Part shown: positions 26,602 through 33,669 of the stretch, in pieces
Layout: every line of letters begins with the position of its first letter
Numbering within the stretch: the stretch's first letter is position 1
NCBI GenBank assembly: GCA_944325865.1
Contig: CALVBS010000004.1
Location: 1 to 64,000 of the forward strand
Source: Candidatus Gastranaerophilales bacterium
Lineage (GTDB): Bacteria > Cyanobacteriota > Vampirovibrionia > Gastranaerophilales > Gastranaerophilaceae
DNA length: 64,000 bases
Reading direction: 5' to 3'
Translations under genes and position numbers: made by a program
Notes under the pieces: generated by a model
What the model was told of the DNA's origin: nothing
Seen by the model: only the letters and a program-made list of their open reading frames with translations
Databases searched by the model: none

Positions 26602-26826
26602 ATGATATTAAGTATGAGAATTGTTACCGAATTAAAAGAAATTTTATACAGCAAAGGTCTTACGTTAAAATATGTTGCGGAAGAACTCGGTAAAAAAGTC
26701 GGCAAAACTTATACACTTGCAAATCTCTCAAATAAATTACGTAACGAAACAATTACATACAGAGAGATGAAAATTATAGCAGATATCATAGACTGCACTC
26801 TTGAAATTACTCCCAACAAAAAATAA
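26602..26826 (+). CDS. Small helix-turn-helix regulator (module 1)
   Basis: This 74-residue protein (70 if it starts at the ATG at 26614) is little more than a DNA-binding domain. LTLKYVAEELGKKVGKTYTLANLSNKLRNETITYREMKIIADIIDCTLEITP has the helix-turn-helix order of small XRE-like repressors. The recognition helix is probably TLANLSNKLRN. It diverges from the prepilin gene, and the gap holds an inverted repeat over the pilin promoter, so repression of the pilin and of itself is a reasonable inference. No clear ribosome site is seen for either start. Confidence 0.75.
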   Translation: MILSMRIVTELKEILYSKGLTLKYVAEELGKKVGKTYTLANLSNKLRNETITYREMKIIADIIDCTLEITPNKK

Positions 26827-26847
26827 AAGGGACATGAAAGTCCCTTT
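26826..26847 (+). terminator. Hairpin after the module 1 regulator
   Basis: AAAGGGAC and GTCCCTTT enclose ATGAAA directly after the stop codon; the T-run behind it is only three bases. Confidence 0.55.
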
Positions 26848-26879
26848 AGCAAATGGAGTTTGAAATATTAACGCAAAAA

Positions 26880-27716
26880 TTAAGAACCTACAAGCCTTAA
26901 AGCTTCTTCCAGAAGTTCTTTATTGGTAGATATCAGTTTATTGGAAACTTCCATCTGCAATTTTGCCATCTGGAAATATGAAATATTAGCTTTAAAATCA
27001 GCGTTAGATAATTCCAAAAGTCCGGAGCGAATTTCCCCGTACCCTAACAAAGGTTTTCCGGAAGCTTCGGTTTCCAAAAATTCCCCGTCATTAACTTCCA
27101 GAAGTCCTGCAGCGTTGTGGAAATTTCTCGTTGTTATTCTATACAACGGAACGGTTCTTTTACCGTTATCAGCCTTTCCATAAATAGTTCCGTCGTTTTT
27201 TATCTCATAATCGTCATACTTACCTAAATATTTCCCGTTATTAGGATCTATCCAGAGTTTTATGTTTGTTGTAGGTATATCCAATGCTCCGCCTCTAAGA
27301 GCAGTTTCCTGATAAAGATCAGCAGAAATTGACTTCGTACCCTGCATAATCTCGCCTTTATCATTCAAAATGTAACCCTGAACAGTATTACCGTTTCTTG
27401 CACGATAAACACCTTCTCCATCAAACGTAAATTCACCAAGGCGTGTATAAACACTCTTTCCGTCTGCTGTTTTTGTCAGGAAAAAGCCTTTTCCCTCCAA
27501 AAATAAATTCGACTGGGAAGTACCCGGAGTTGATTTACCCTGATCAATTTTTTTGTCATAGTCATCTGAAATAGCCCCTCCGAGAAAGGTTTTAAAATTA
27601 ACTTGTTTTTCCCTGAACCCCGGAGTATAGACGTTGGACATGTTATCTGCAATAACATCCATCCAGTTCTGGGTTGATTTTTGCGTGTTTATCGCGGTTG
27701 TAAAGGAATCATTCAT
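26880..27716 (-). CDS. Flagellar hook/basal-body protein (FlgE/FlgG-like)
   Basis: This 278-residue axial flagellar protein has the usual N-terminal helix with MNDSFTTAINTQKSTQNWMDVIADNMSNVYTPGFRE, corresponding to the rod/hook signature with the N-x-x-N-x-x-T-P-G-F core. The C-terminal helix is ELSNADFKANISYFQMAKLQMEVSNKLISTNKELL. Central strands such as GKGFFLTKTADGKSVYTRLGEFTFD are typical of FlgE, FlgF and FlgG. It is shorter than most hook proteins, so it may be a rod or short hook subunit. Its ATG overlaps the end of the FliK-like gene, and FliJ lies upstream, giving a compact flagellar operon. Confidence 0.85.
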   Translation of the reverse strand: MNDSFTTAINTQKSTQNWMDVIADNMSNVYTPGFREKQVNFKTFLGGAISDDYDKKIDQGKSTPGTSQSNLFLEGKGFFLTKTADGKSVYTRLGEFTFDGEGVYRARNGNTVQGYILNDKGEIMQGTKSISADLYQETALRGGALDIPTTNIKLWIDPNNGKYLGKYDDYEIKNDGTIYGKADNGKRTVPLYRITTRNFHNAAGLLEVNDGEFLETEASGKPLLGYGEIRSGLLELSNADFKANISYFQMAKLQMEVSNKLISTNKELLEEALRLVGS

Positions 27717-28626
27717 CGCTGTCGCTCCTTTTTTTATTTCTTTGCTCCTGCTCTTGTTTTTCCTGACGGGATTTAGAATAATTTAAATCACCGTATGCAA
27801 TATTTTCCTCATTAAATCTTTGTCTGAGAAAATCTATATTATTTCTCAAATAAGCTTCAACGGCCTTATCCCCCGGAATAAAGTTGGCATTTATTTTACC
27901 TTCTTTATCAACTTTCAAAATAACTGAAACATCTTTATCAAAATCAATTCTAAACGGCTGATTTGTTTTGGATGATTCCTGTAATGCAGCAATTAAAGCA
28001 GCAGAGGCCTTTGCTGTGGATTGAGCCTGCTGAACCTGTCCGCGGGCAAGTGTCTTTTGAAATTCGGAAGCAATGCTCTGCATCGACATATCTGTATTCT
28101 TCACAAGATTTGAAAAAAACATTGCGTCACTATCACTCATCTGAATTGAAGTATAGTCAACTTTCGGCTGAACTGATGAGATTTCAGCACGCGTATTCGC
28201 GGTCATAAGATTATTATTTATATTAAACTGGGTACCGTTTTTCAAAACATAGTTTTTCATTTGCTCTGAAAGCATAGCATAGGCATCTCCGTTTTGAGCA
28301 GCATCAACAGTCACACCGCCGGTAAGCTGATTTTGAGAATTTTGTTCAGACTTTTGAACTTCGGGATTTTTCTCTTTGGAATTTTCTTTAACAGCCTTTT
28401 TATCAGCTTTTTCGGAAGATTTATTTTCGGCAGCTTTATCAGTTGAATTTGCATCTTCTGTTTCTTTAACTTCAGAAGATTCATCCTTTGCAGCACTGCT
28501 TAATTCATCCTGAAAAGAAGAATTGCTATAAGAATTTTTACGGTTTTGCACCGATATACTGCTGTTGACTTCGGAACCGCTTAATATTGCTCCAGCTGCA
28601 TTTGTTACGTTTGACTCGAAATTCAT
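27709..28626 (-). CDS. fliK: FliK-like flagellar hook-length control protein
   Basis: This 305-residue protein has a long low-complexity N-terminal half, rich in Ser, Lys, Glu and Asn (residues 30-105), as expected for the exported molecular ruler. The compact C-terminal region is about 215-285. There FRIDFDKDVSVILKVDKEGKINANFIPGDKAVEAYLRNNIDFLRQRF resembles the FliK substrate-specificity switch domain. FliK controls hook length and switches the flagellar export gate. It lies between a FliJ gene (upstream, one base between) and a hook/basal-body gene (8-base overlap). The assignment rests on composition, C-terminal pattern and context. Confidence 0.72.
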   Translation of the reverse strand: MNFESNVTNAAGAILSGSEVNSSISVQNRKNSYSNSSFQDELSSAAKDESSEVKETEDANSTDKAAENKSSEKADKKAVKENSKEKNPEVQKSEQNSQNQLTGGVTVDAAQNGDAYAMLSEQMKNYVLKNGTQFNINNNLMTANTRAEISSVQPKVDYTSIQMSDSDAMFFSNLVKNTDMSMQSIASEFQKTLARGQVQQAQSTAKASAALIAALQESSKTNQPFRIDFDKDVSVILKVDKEGKINANFIPGDKAVEAYLRNNIDFLRQRFNEENIAYGDLNYSKSRQEKQEQEQRNKKRSDSDE

Positions 28627-28627
28627 C

Positions 28628-29119
28628 TTATAATCCTGCCTCCAGTTGTTCCAGCTGTTTCAAGATTTCTTTCTCTTCTTCTTCCTGTCTTTCAAGGTTT
28701 TGATGGAAGTATCTTGTTACACCCAGTTCGGAATATTGTTTTAATTCAGCGGCTTTTTCTTCCGCTATGTAAGCTTCTCTGTTTTTTTCTTTGTGTTTTT
28801 CAAGAACTTTTACGGCCTGCTCTAACTTGACCAGTTTTGCTTTTTCCAAATCAAGTATTCGCTGAGCCTCTATTCTGATTTGTTCAAGTTGTTCAGCCTT
28901 TTCCCATAAATGTATCAAATATTTATCATAAGTTTCATACATCATAGGATCCGCCTTACGCATATTGGTTTTTGTCGCCTCAATTTCTTCGTTATTCTTT
29001 CTTATGTTCTCTTCAGCTTCAAATACAGCCTGTTGAGCTTTTTGTACGACTTGTAACTGTTCTTCTTTCTTTCTGATTCGGAAATCAAGGACTTTCTGTA
29101 ATCGATATCGAAAAGGCAT
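28628..29119 (-). CDS. fliJ: Flagellar export protein FliJ
   Basis: This 163-residue protein is almost entirely coiled coil. It opens with MPFRYRLQKVLDFRIRKKEEQ, the typical FliJ start (F-x-Y-R-L-Q-x-V-L). FliJ is a soluble component of the flagellar type III export ATPase complex that links FliI to the gate. It is the first visible gene of the three-gene flagellar operon. The ATPase gene fliI is not adjacent on this side. Confidence 0.85.
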   Translation of the reverse strand: MPFRYRLQKVLDFRIRKKEEQLQVVQKAQQAVFEAEENIRKNNEEIEATKTNMRKADPMMYETYDKYLIHLWEKAEQLEQIRIEAQRILDLEKAKLVKLEQAVKVLEKHKEKNREAYIAEEKAAELKQYSELGVTRYFHQNLERQEEEEKEILKQLEQLEAGL

Positions 29120-29209
29120 TTCAGACTACACTTTCTTGCTGATATTATGACCTATATCCGCAAGGTTTGAACCATCTAAACGTATGATATATTTAATGAT
29201 ATTTTCAGA

Positions 29210-29785
29210 TTAGTCAAGTATTTTTATACCGACACCGCTCCCGACCTGTTCGTTGTGAATTGCCCAGCCGTTATTTCCGGAATAACTTGATTGACGGCCC
29301 CAATCAGAAGAATTCGGAGAAACTCCGTAACCGTAATAAGGCTGAATCTGAGGTGTAAATCCCGTTGGGGTTCCGTAAAACATATTATTTAACCCGTTAA
29401 TCATATTAGTTAACTTACCCGTTCTTGTTGTATTTCTTGTAAATGAATTAGGGTAACTGTTATTATAATTCATAATAAGATTATCCATACGCTGATTCAA
29501 CGGCATGCCGGGATATGTTCTGTGAAAAACACTTTTTTCCAATCTGTTTAGCCTGGCCTTTGAACTTTGCCTGTCATAAGTTCTGCCATATAGCGAACGC
29601 TCAACATCAGCAAGTCTGGCTGAATTAAAGTTGCTGTTAATTCTATGGTTATAAACACCAGGATTATAGTTATACCGATGATTATAACGTTTAGGCGTTG
29701 TGTAAGTGTGTGTAACATATCTTGTTGCAAATGCAGTATTTATACTGAAAATAAGTCCTAAAATTAATACAAAAATATTTTTCAT
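29210..29785 (-). CDS. Secreted protein with short leucine/arginine repeats
   Basis: This 191-residue protein has a clear signal peptide (cleavage after residues near 20, INTAFA). The mature part is rich in Tyr, Asn and Arg. Two to three units of a motif of about 22 residues occur at about 55-105: ARLADVERSLYGRTYDRQ, then ARLNRLEKSVFHRTYPG, then a shorter QRMDNLI. The pattern R-L-x-x-(V/L)-E-x-(S/K) followed by an aromatic and T-Y is seen in exported proteins of cyanobacteria and their relatives, as far as I recall. The C-terminus is Gly/Ser/Tyr-rich. Function is unknown. It follows the flagellar operon on the same strand, but as a separate unit. Confidence 0.72.
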   Translation of the reverse strand: MKNIFVLILGLIFSINTAFATRYVTHTYTTPKRYNHRYNYNPGVYNHRINSNFNSARLADVERSLYGRTYDRQSSKARLNRLEKSVFHRTYPGMPLNQRMDNLIMNYNNSYPNSFTRNTTRTGKLTNMINGLNNMFYGTPTGFTPQIQPYYGYGVSPNSSDWGRQSSYSGNNGWAIHNEQVGSGVGIKILD

Positions 29786-29870
29786 AAATTTACTCCTCTG
29801 ATTTACAGAGAGAATAAATTATCAGTAAAGGAAAAACATTCACTAATCGGACAGTACAAATTATTAACAC

Positions 29871-29900
29871 AAAAAAGCCACCCGAAACGGATGGCCTTTT
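29871..29900 (-). terminator. Intrinsic terminator of the Ycf23-like gene
   Basis: On the minus strand AAAAGGCCATCC, a short loop and GGGTGGC form a stem with one mismatch, followed by a T-run. It lies 34 bases after the stop at 29934. Confidence 0.75.
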
Positions 29901-29933
29901 ATATTTTTTATCTCATTAAATGTTTATAATGAC

Positions 29934-30686
29934 CTAAACTAAAACAGCAATTTTTTCAGCATTTTTAGCAGCAATTTCAACTAATTGTTTTGCTGTTGCA
30001 AGCATAGAAATTTCAGAATTCATTTTATTTATGCAAGAACCGCAGCCGATAGCACTTGCACCGGCAGCAAATGCAAACGGAGCCGTTGTAGGGTTAATAC
30101 CGGTTGCAGTCATAATAGGCATTTCAACATTTCTTGAAAGTTCGATAGTATTAGAAAGTGTAAGTTCTGCTCTTTCCATCAAGCCTCTGACACCGTCAGC
30201 CTGTTCTTTTGAGAAATGACCTTCAGTTTGAATAAGGTCAATACCCATAGCTTCCAATTCTCTTGCAAGTTCAATCTGATCTGAAACAGAAATTTCTCCA
30301 GGAATTGTTACACTGAAGAACACTTTTTCATCAATAATTTCAAGAGTTCTTTTTACAAGTGCAAGAACATCATCTTTAGAGAAAGATGCACCTTTTTTAT
30401 ATAAAACATCAAAGTTTCCGAGTTCAATAGCATCAGCACCGAGTTCAACAGCTTTTGCAAGTTCTTCCGGAACGATTGAAGATACAAATAAAGGCAAATC
30501 TGTCATACTTCTGATTTCTTTAACGATATCTGAATCAGCACAAATATCAACAGCACTTGCACCTGCCTGTTCAGCGGCAGTAACAACTTTTTTAATATTT
30601 TCAATATCAAAATTATCAATACCTGCAATAATTTTAACAGCCTTTTTAGCTTCTAAGTCTCTTTTAAATGATTCAATTCTGCTCAT
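29934..30686 (-). CDS. ycf23: Ycf23/DUF561 family TIM-barrel protein
   Basis: This 250-residue protein matches the Ycf23 (DUF561) family encoded in cyanobacteria and in red algal plastids. Landmarks are KAVKIIAGIDNFDIENIKKVV near the start and ASAVDICADSDIVKEI, then LPLFVSSIVPEELAKAV, LGADAIELGNFDVLYKKG, SVTIPGEISVSDQIELA and DLIQTEGHFS. A cysteine near the end (GCGSCINKM) follows the last strands. The fold is a TIM barrel resembling NAD- or flavin-independent aldolase/synthase barrels; the biochemical role is not established. The gene is single, divergent from a serine protease gene. It is a useful lineage marker, because it links a non-photosynthetic-looking genome to cyanobacteria. Confidence 0.85.
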   Translation of the reverse strand: MSRIESFKRDLEAKKAVKIIAGIDNFDIENIKKVVTAAEQAGASAVDICADSDIVKEIRSMTDLPLFVSSIVPEELAKAVELGADAIELGNFDVLYKKGASFSKDDVLALVKRTLEIIDEKVFFSVTIPGEISVSDQIELARELEAMGIDLIQTEGHFSKEQADGVRGLMERAELTLSNTIELSRNVEMPIMTATGINPTTAPFAFAAGASAIGCGSCINKMNSEISMLATAKQLVEIAAKNAEKIAVLV

Positions 30687-30850
30687 TGTTTTCTCCTTTT
30701 TTTATACTAAAGCATATGATTGTCATTATTTTACTTCCTGAATTATACATTAAAATTTTAATAATTTCAATAACTAACCCCGTATATTTATATTTTACGA
30801 ATGAAAAACAGGCAAAAAGATAAATAATTAATATTGTAAAGGAAAAGCTT

Positions 30851-31531
30851 ATGAATTACTTGAGAATATTTTTGGTTTTTGCTGCGATAAGCACAAATAT
30901 GCTGGTAATATCCCCCGTATTCAGTGCTGATTATGCAAACGACGAACAAATAAATATCACGGTTTATGAGTCAATAAATCCGGCAATAGTATCAATAGAA
31001 GCAGACATAGATGACGGAGTATCCGCCGGAACCGGTTGTATCGTGACCTCTGACGGGCTTATACTAACCGGGTCGCATGTTATTGAAGGCGGACATAACA
31101 TTGAAGTTACAACATACAACGGACAGGTTTACAAAGCTCAGATAGTATCTAAAATGGGTAAAAACAAAGATCTTGCACTTATAAAAATTACGCCTAAAAA
31201 ACCGCTTCAAACAATAAAATTCGGAGATTCCTCAACCTGCAAAGTAGGTCAGAAAGTTCTTGCAATAGGCAACCCTTTTGGATTCTCCGGAACGCTAACA
31301 CAGGGAATTATTTCAAGAATAGATTACACAAAAAACAAAATACAAACAGATGCAGCAATTAATCCCGGATGTTCCGGAGGCCCACTGCTGAATTCAGCCG
31401 GAGAAGTTATCGGGATTAACCAGTCAATATACAATCCGGATAATAATATATCAAATATCGGAATAGGTTTTGCAATCCCTATAAACGATGCAAAAAAATT
31501 CATTCAGTTAGCTCAAATTGACAAAAAATAA
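30851..31531 (+). CDS. Secreted trypsin-like serine protease (HtrA type without PDZ)
   Basis: This 226-residue protein has an N-terminal signal peptide or anchor (residues 1-26, SPVFSA) and a chymotrypsin-like protease domain of the Deg/HtrA group. The catalytic triad is H76 (LTGSHVIEG), D107 (NKDLALIKI) and S175 (NPGCSGGPLLN). The residue before the serine is Cys where Asn is usual (GNSGGP), an odd but tolerated change. The PDZ domains of normal HtrA proteases are missing, and the frame stops at the end of the protease domain, so this is a minimal form. It stands alone with a terminator behind. Confidence 0.87.
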   Translation: MNYLRIFLVFAAISTNMLVISPVFSADYANDEQINITVYESINPAIVSIEADIDDGVSAGTGCIVTSDGLILTGSHVIEGGHNIEVTTYNGQVYKAQIVSKMGKNKDLALIKITPKKPLQTIKFGDSSTCKVGQKVLAIGNPFGFSGTLTQGIISRIDYTKNKIQTDAAINPGCSGGPLLNSAGEVIGINQSIYNPDNNISNIGIGFAIPINDAKKFIQLAQIDKK

Positions 31532-31537
31532 CCCTTT

Positions 31538-31568
31538 ACTGCCGTTTTACATGAAACGGCAGTTTTAT
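31538..31568 (+). terminator. Intrinsic terminator after the protease gene
   Basis: ACTGCCGTTT and AAACGGCAGT form a perfect 10-bp stem with loop TACATG and a T-rich tail. Confidence 0.88.
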
Positions 31569-31719
31569 ATAAGTTTCCAAAGATAGGATTTTACGCATTC
31601 AGAATATTTAAAATGTTTTACCTGTTTCCGCCACCCAAACTTCACTTAATGTAATATTATTTAACCTTTAAATAAATAAAAATTATTTCGTGGTATATTA
31701 ATGGAATAAGGAGGATAGT

Positions 31720-32634
31720 ATGACTGAGTATTATTTTATGAACGGGGAATATGTAGAAGCTGAAAAGGCTGTTATCCCTGTAAGAACACATGCTTTTTTA
31801 TACGGTACCGCAGTTTTTGAAGGTATCAGAGCTTACTGGAACGAAGAAGAAAAACAGTTATACGTTTTCAGGGCTAAAGAGCATTACGAAAGACTTGAAA
31901 GAAGTGCTAAAATTATGTATATGGAATGCCCTTATACAGTTGATGAGTGCTGTGAAATAACTAAAAAATTAATGGCTAAAAATGAGTACAAACAAGACGC
32001 ATATATGCGTCCGACATTGTACAAATCAGCACAAAAAGTAGGTCCGGGTCTTTATGATAACGAAGACTCCTTTATGATTGTTTCAAACAAAATGGGAGAT
32101 TATATTGATACTTCTAAAGGATTAAAAGTTTGTGTTTCAAGCTGGAGAAGAAACAGCGACAACGCTATTCCTCCTAGAGCAAAAGTTGCAGGAGCTTATG
32201 CAAATTCAGCTTTAATAAAAACAGATGCACACAATGCAGGTTTCGACGACGCTGTTGTACTGGATGAAGAAGGCAGAGTAACGGAAGGTTCCGCAATGAA
32301 TCTGTTCCTCGTTCAAAACGGGAAACTTGTTACAACAATGAAAACTGATAACATACTTGTCGGTGTTACAAGAAATACTATTATTGAAATAGCTAAAAAT
32401 GAACTCGGCATTGAAACAGAAGAAAGAGCAATCGACAGAACCGAACTTTATATTTCTGATGAAGCATTCTACTGTGGTACAGGTGCTCAAATCAGTCCTA
32501 TTACTGAAATAGACAGCAGAAAACTCGGTGACGGTAAAGTCGGGCCTATAGTTACGAAACTTCAAAAACTTTACTTTGATGTTGTCAAAGGAAAAGTTGC
32601 AAAATATAAACACTGGTGCATGCCTGTTTACTAA
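31720..32634 (+). CDS. ilvE: Branched-chain amino acid aminotransferase
   Basis: This 304-residue fold-type IV PLP aminotransferase catalyses the last step of valine, leucine and isoleucine synthesis and their reverse breakdown. HAFLYGTAVFEGIRAYW is the classic early motif. The PLP lysine is K155 in PPRAKVAGAYANSAL. The cofactor phosphate loop and the EGSAMNLFLV motif follow, then FYCGTGAQISPITEID. Length is normal. AGGAGG precedes the ATG. It has its own terminator and no other pathway gene beside it. Confidence 0.95.
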   Translation: MTEYYFMNGEYVEAEKAVIPVRTHAFLYGTAVFEGIRAYWNEEEKQLYVFRAKEHYERLERSAKIMYMECPYTVDECCEITKKLMAKNEYKQDAYMRPTLYKSAQKVGPGLYDNEDSFMIVSNKMGDYIDTSKGLKVCVSSWRRNSDNAIPPRAKVAGAYANSALIKTDAHNAGFDDAVVLDEEGRVTEGSAMNLFLVQNGKLVTTMKTDNILVGVTRNTIIEIAKNELGIETEERAIDRTELYISDEAFYCGTGAQISPITEIDSRKLGDGKVGPIVTKLQKLYFDVVKGKVAKYKHWCMPVY

Positions 32635-32644
32635 AAATGATTAT

Positions 32645-32668
32645 GGCGGGGATAATCCCCGCCGTTTA
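32645..32668 (+). terminator. Intrinsic terminator after ilvE
   Basis: GGCGGGGA-TAA-TCCCCGCC is an 8-bp GC-rich hairpin followed by a short T-run. Confidence 0.85.
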
Positions 32669-32679
32669 TAATAAAAAAG

Positions 32680-33417
32680 ATGATTAAATTTTTTGGTCTA
32701 TGCGTTCAAAATTTAATAAGAAGTTTGAAATATCTGTTCACGGGACAGATGCGATTTGAGTCGGTAATAAATCAAGCTGTAGCTATCGGTTATGAATCAC
32801 TTCCGATTTCATTAATTATAGCATTCATAGCTGCGGCTGTAATAGCAATTCAGGTTGCAAAACAGTTCCTTATGACAGGAGCAGAAGCTTATATTGGCGG
32901 GACTATTGCGATTGTAATGATAAGAGAAATTGCACCCGGTTTTGTTGCACTTGCAATAGGTGCAAGAGCCGGAACCGCTATATCTGCTGAAATTGCAAAC
33001 ATGCAGGTTACGTCTCAGGTTGATGCAATAAAAACACTAAAAGTTGATCCTGTAGGTTATTATTTTACACCCAGACTTACTGCGGCAGCAATAACAGTTC
33101 CAATGGTAGTCCTTCTTGCGGAAGTTGTCGGTGTCGGCGGAGGACTGCTTGTTTCTAACCTAACAATAGGTTTGCATCCTAACCGATATATGTATTCAGT
33201 CTGGGCATGGCTTGCTACAAAAGATATTTACATAAGCCTTTTGAAAGCTTCTGTATTCGGGGTATTAATATCTCTTGTCTGTGCTACCCAGGGATATGAA
33301 ACAAAGGGCGGAGCTAAAGAAGTCGGGAATTCAACAACACAGGCGGCAATACTGTCAACAATCTATATACTCTTTGCCGACTTCATTATAAATTTAATTT
33401 TCTATATAGCAAAATAA
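32680..33417 (+). CDS. mlaE: MlaE-family ABC transporter permease
   Basis: This 245-residue permease belongs to the MlaE/TGD1 family, which moves phospholipids between inner and outer membranes together with an ATPase and an MCE protein. Landmarks are FESVINQAVAIGYESLPISLIIAFI near residue 30, AYIGGTIAIVMIREIAPGFVALAIGARAGTAISAEIANM in the middle, and TKDIYISLLKASVFGVLISLVCATQGYE toward the end. Five to six membrane helices are visible. The partner ATPase and MCE genes are not adjacent in this window. The start lies only 12 bases after the ilvE terminator, without a strong ribosome site. Confidence 0.9.
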   Translation: MIKFFGLCVQNLIRSLKYLFTGQMRFESVINQAVAIGYESLPISLIIAFIAAAVIAIQVAKQFLMTGAEAYIGGTIAIVMIREIAPGFVALAIGARAGTAISAEIANMQVTSQVDAIKTLKVDPVGYYFTPRLTAAAITVPMVVLLAEVVGVGGGLLVSNLTIGLHPNRYMYSVWAWLATKDIYISLLKASVFGVLISLVCATQGYETKGGAKEVGNSTTQAAILSTIYILFADFIINLIFYIAK

Positions 33418-33423
33418 AAGTAT

Positions 33424-33561
33424 TTACTCAATAAGAGTCCAATTTTCCGGAAACTCTTCATATATCATCTGCAAAAGTTTTTCCGGTTTCAAATAGAATG
33501 TTTCTGCAATCTTGCAAAAAGTTGTCATCTGAGGGGCAAGCTCACCTGATTCGGCCAACAT
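33424..33561 (-). pseudogene. Truncated helix-turn-helix gene remnant
   Basis: The minus strand encodes 45 residues reading MLAESGELAPQMTTFCKIAE and on to FPENWTLIE. The in-frame upstream part extends only four to seven codons before a stop. MLAESGELAPQM looks like the recognition-helix region of a small XRE-type repressor, followed by its third and fourth helices. The first two helices are missing, so I read it as the 3' end of a decayed regulator gene. No prepilin gene lies beside it. The rest of the gap to 33669 shows nothing I can identify. Confidence 0.45.
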
Positions 33562-33669
33562 CAGCGTTATTTTGACATATTTATTTCATTAAAAATTTAA
33601 CTCTGGACTATATTTTGAACTGTATAGCTCCTTGCCTGTTTAATCTGCTTTTATGCATACAAAAAAGCT

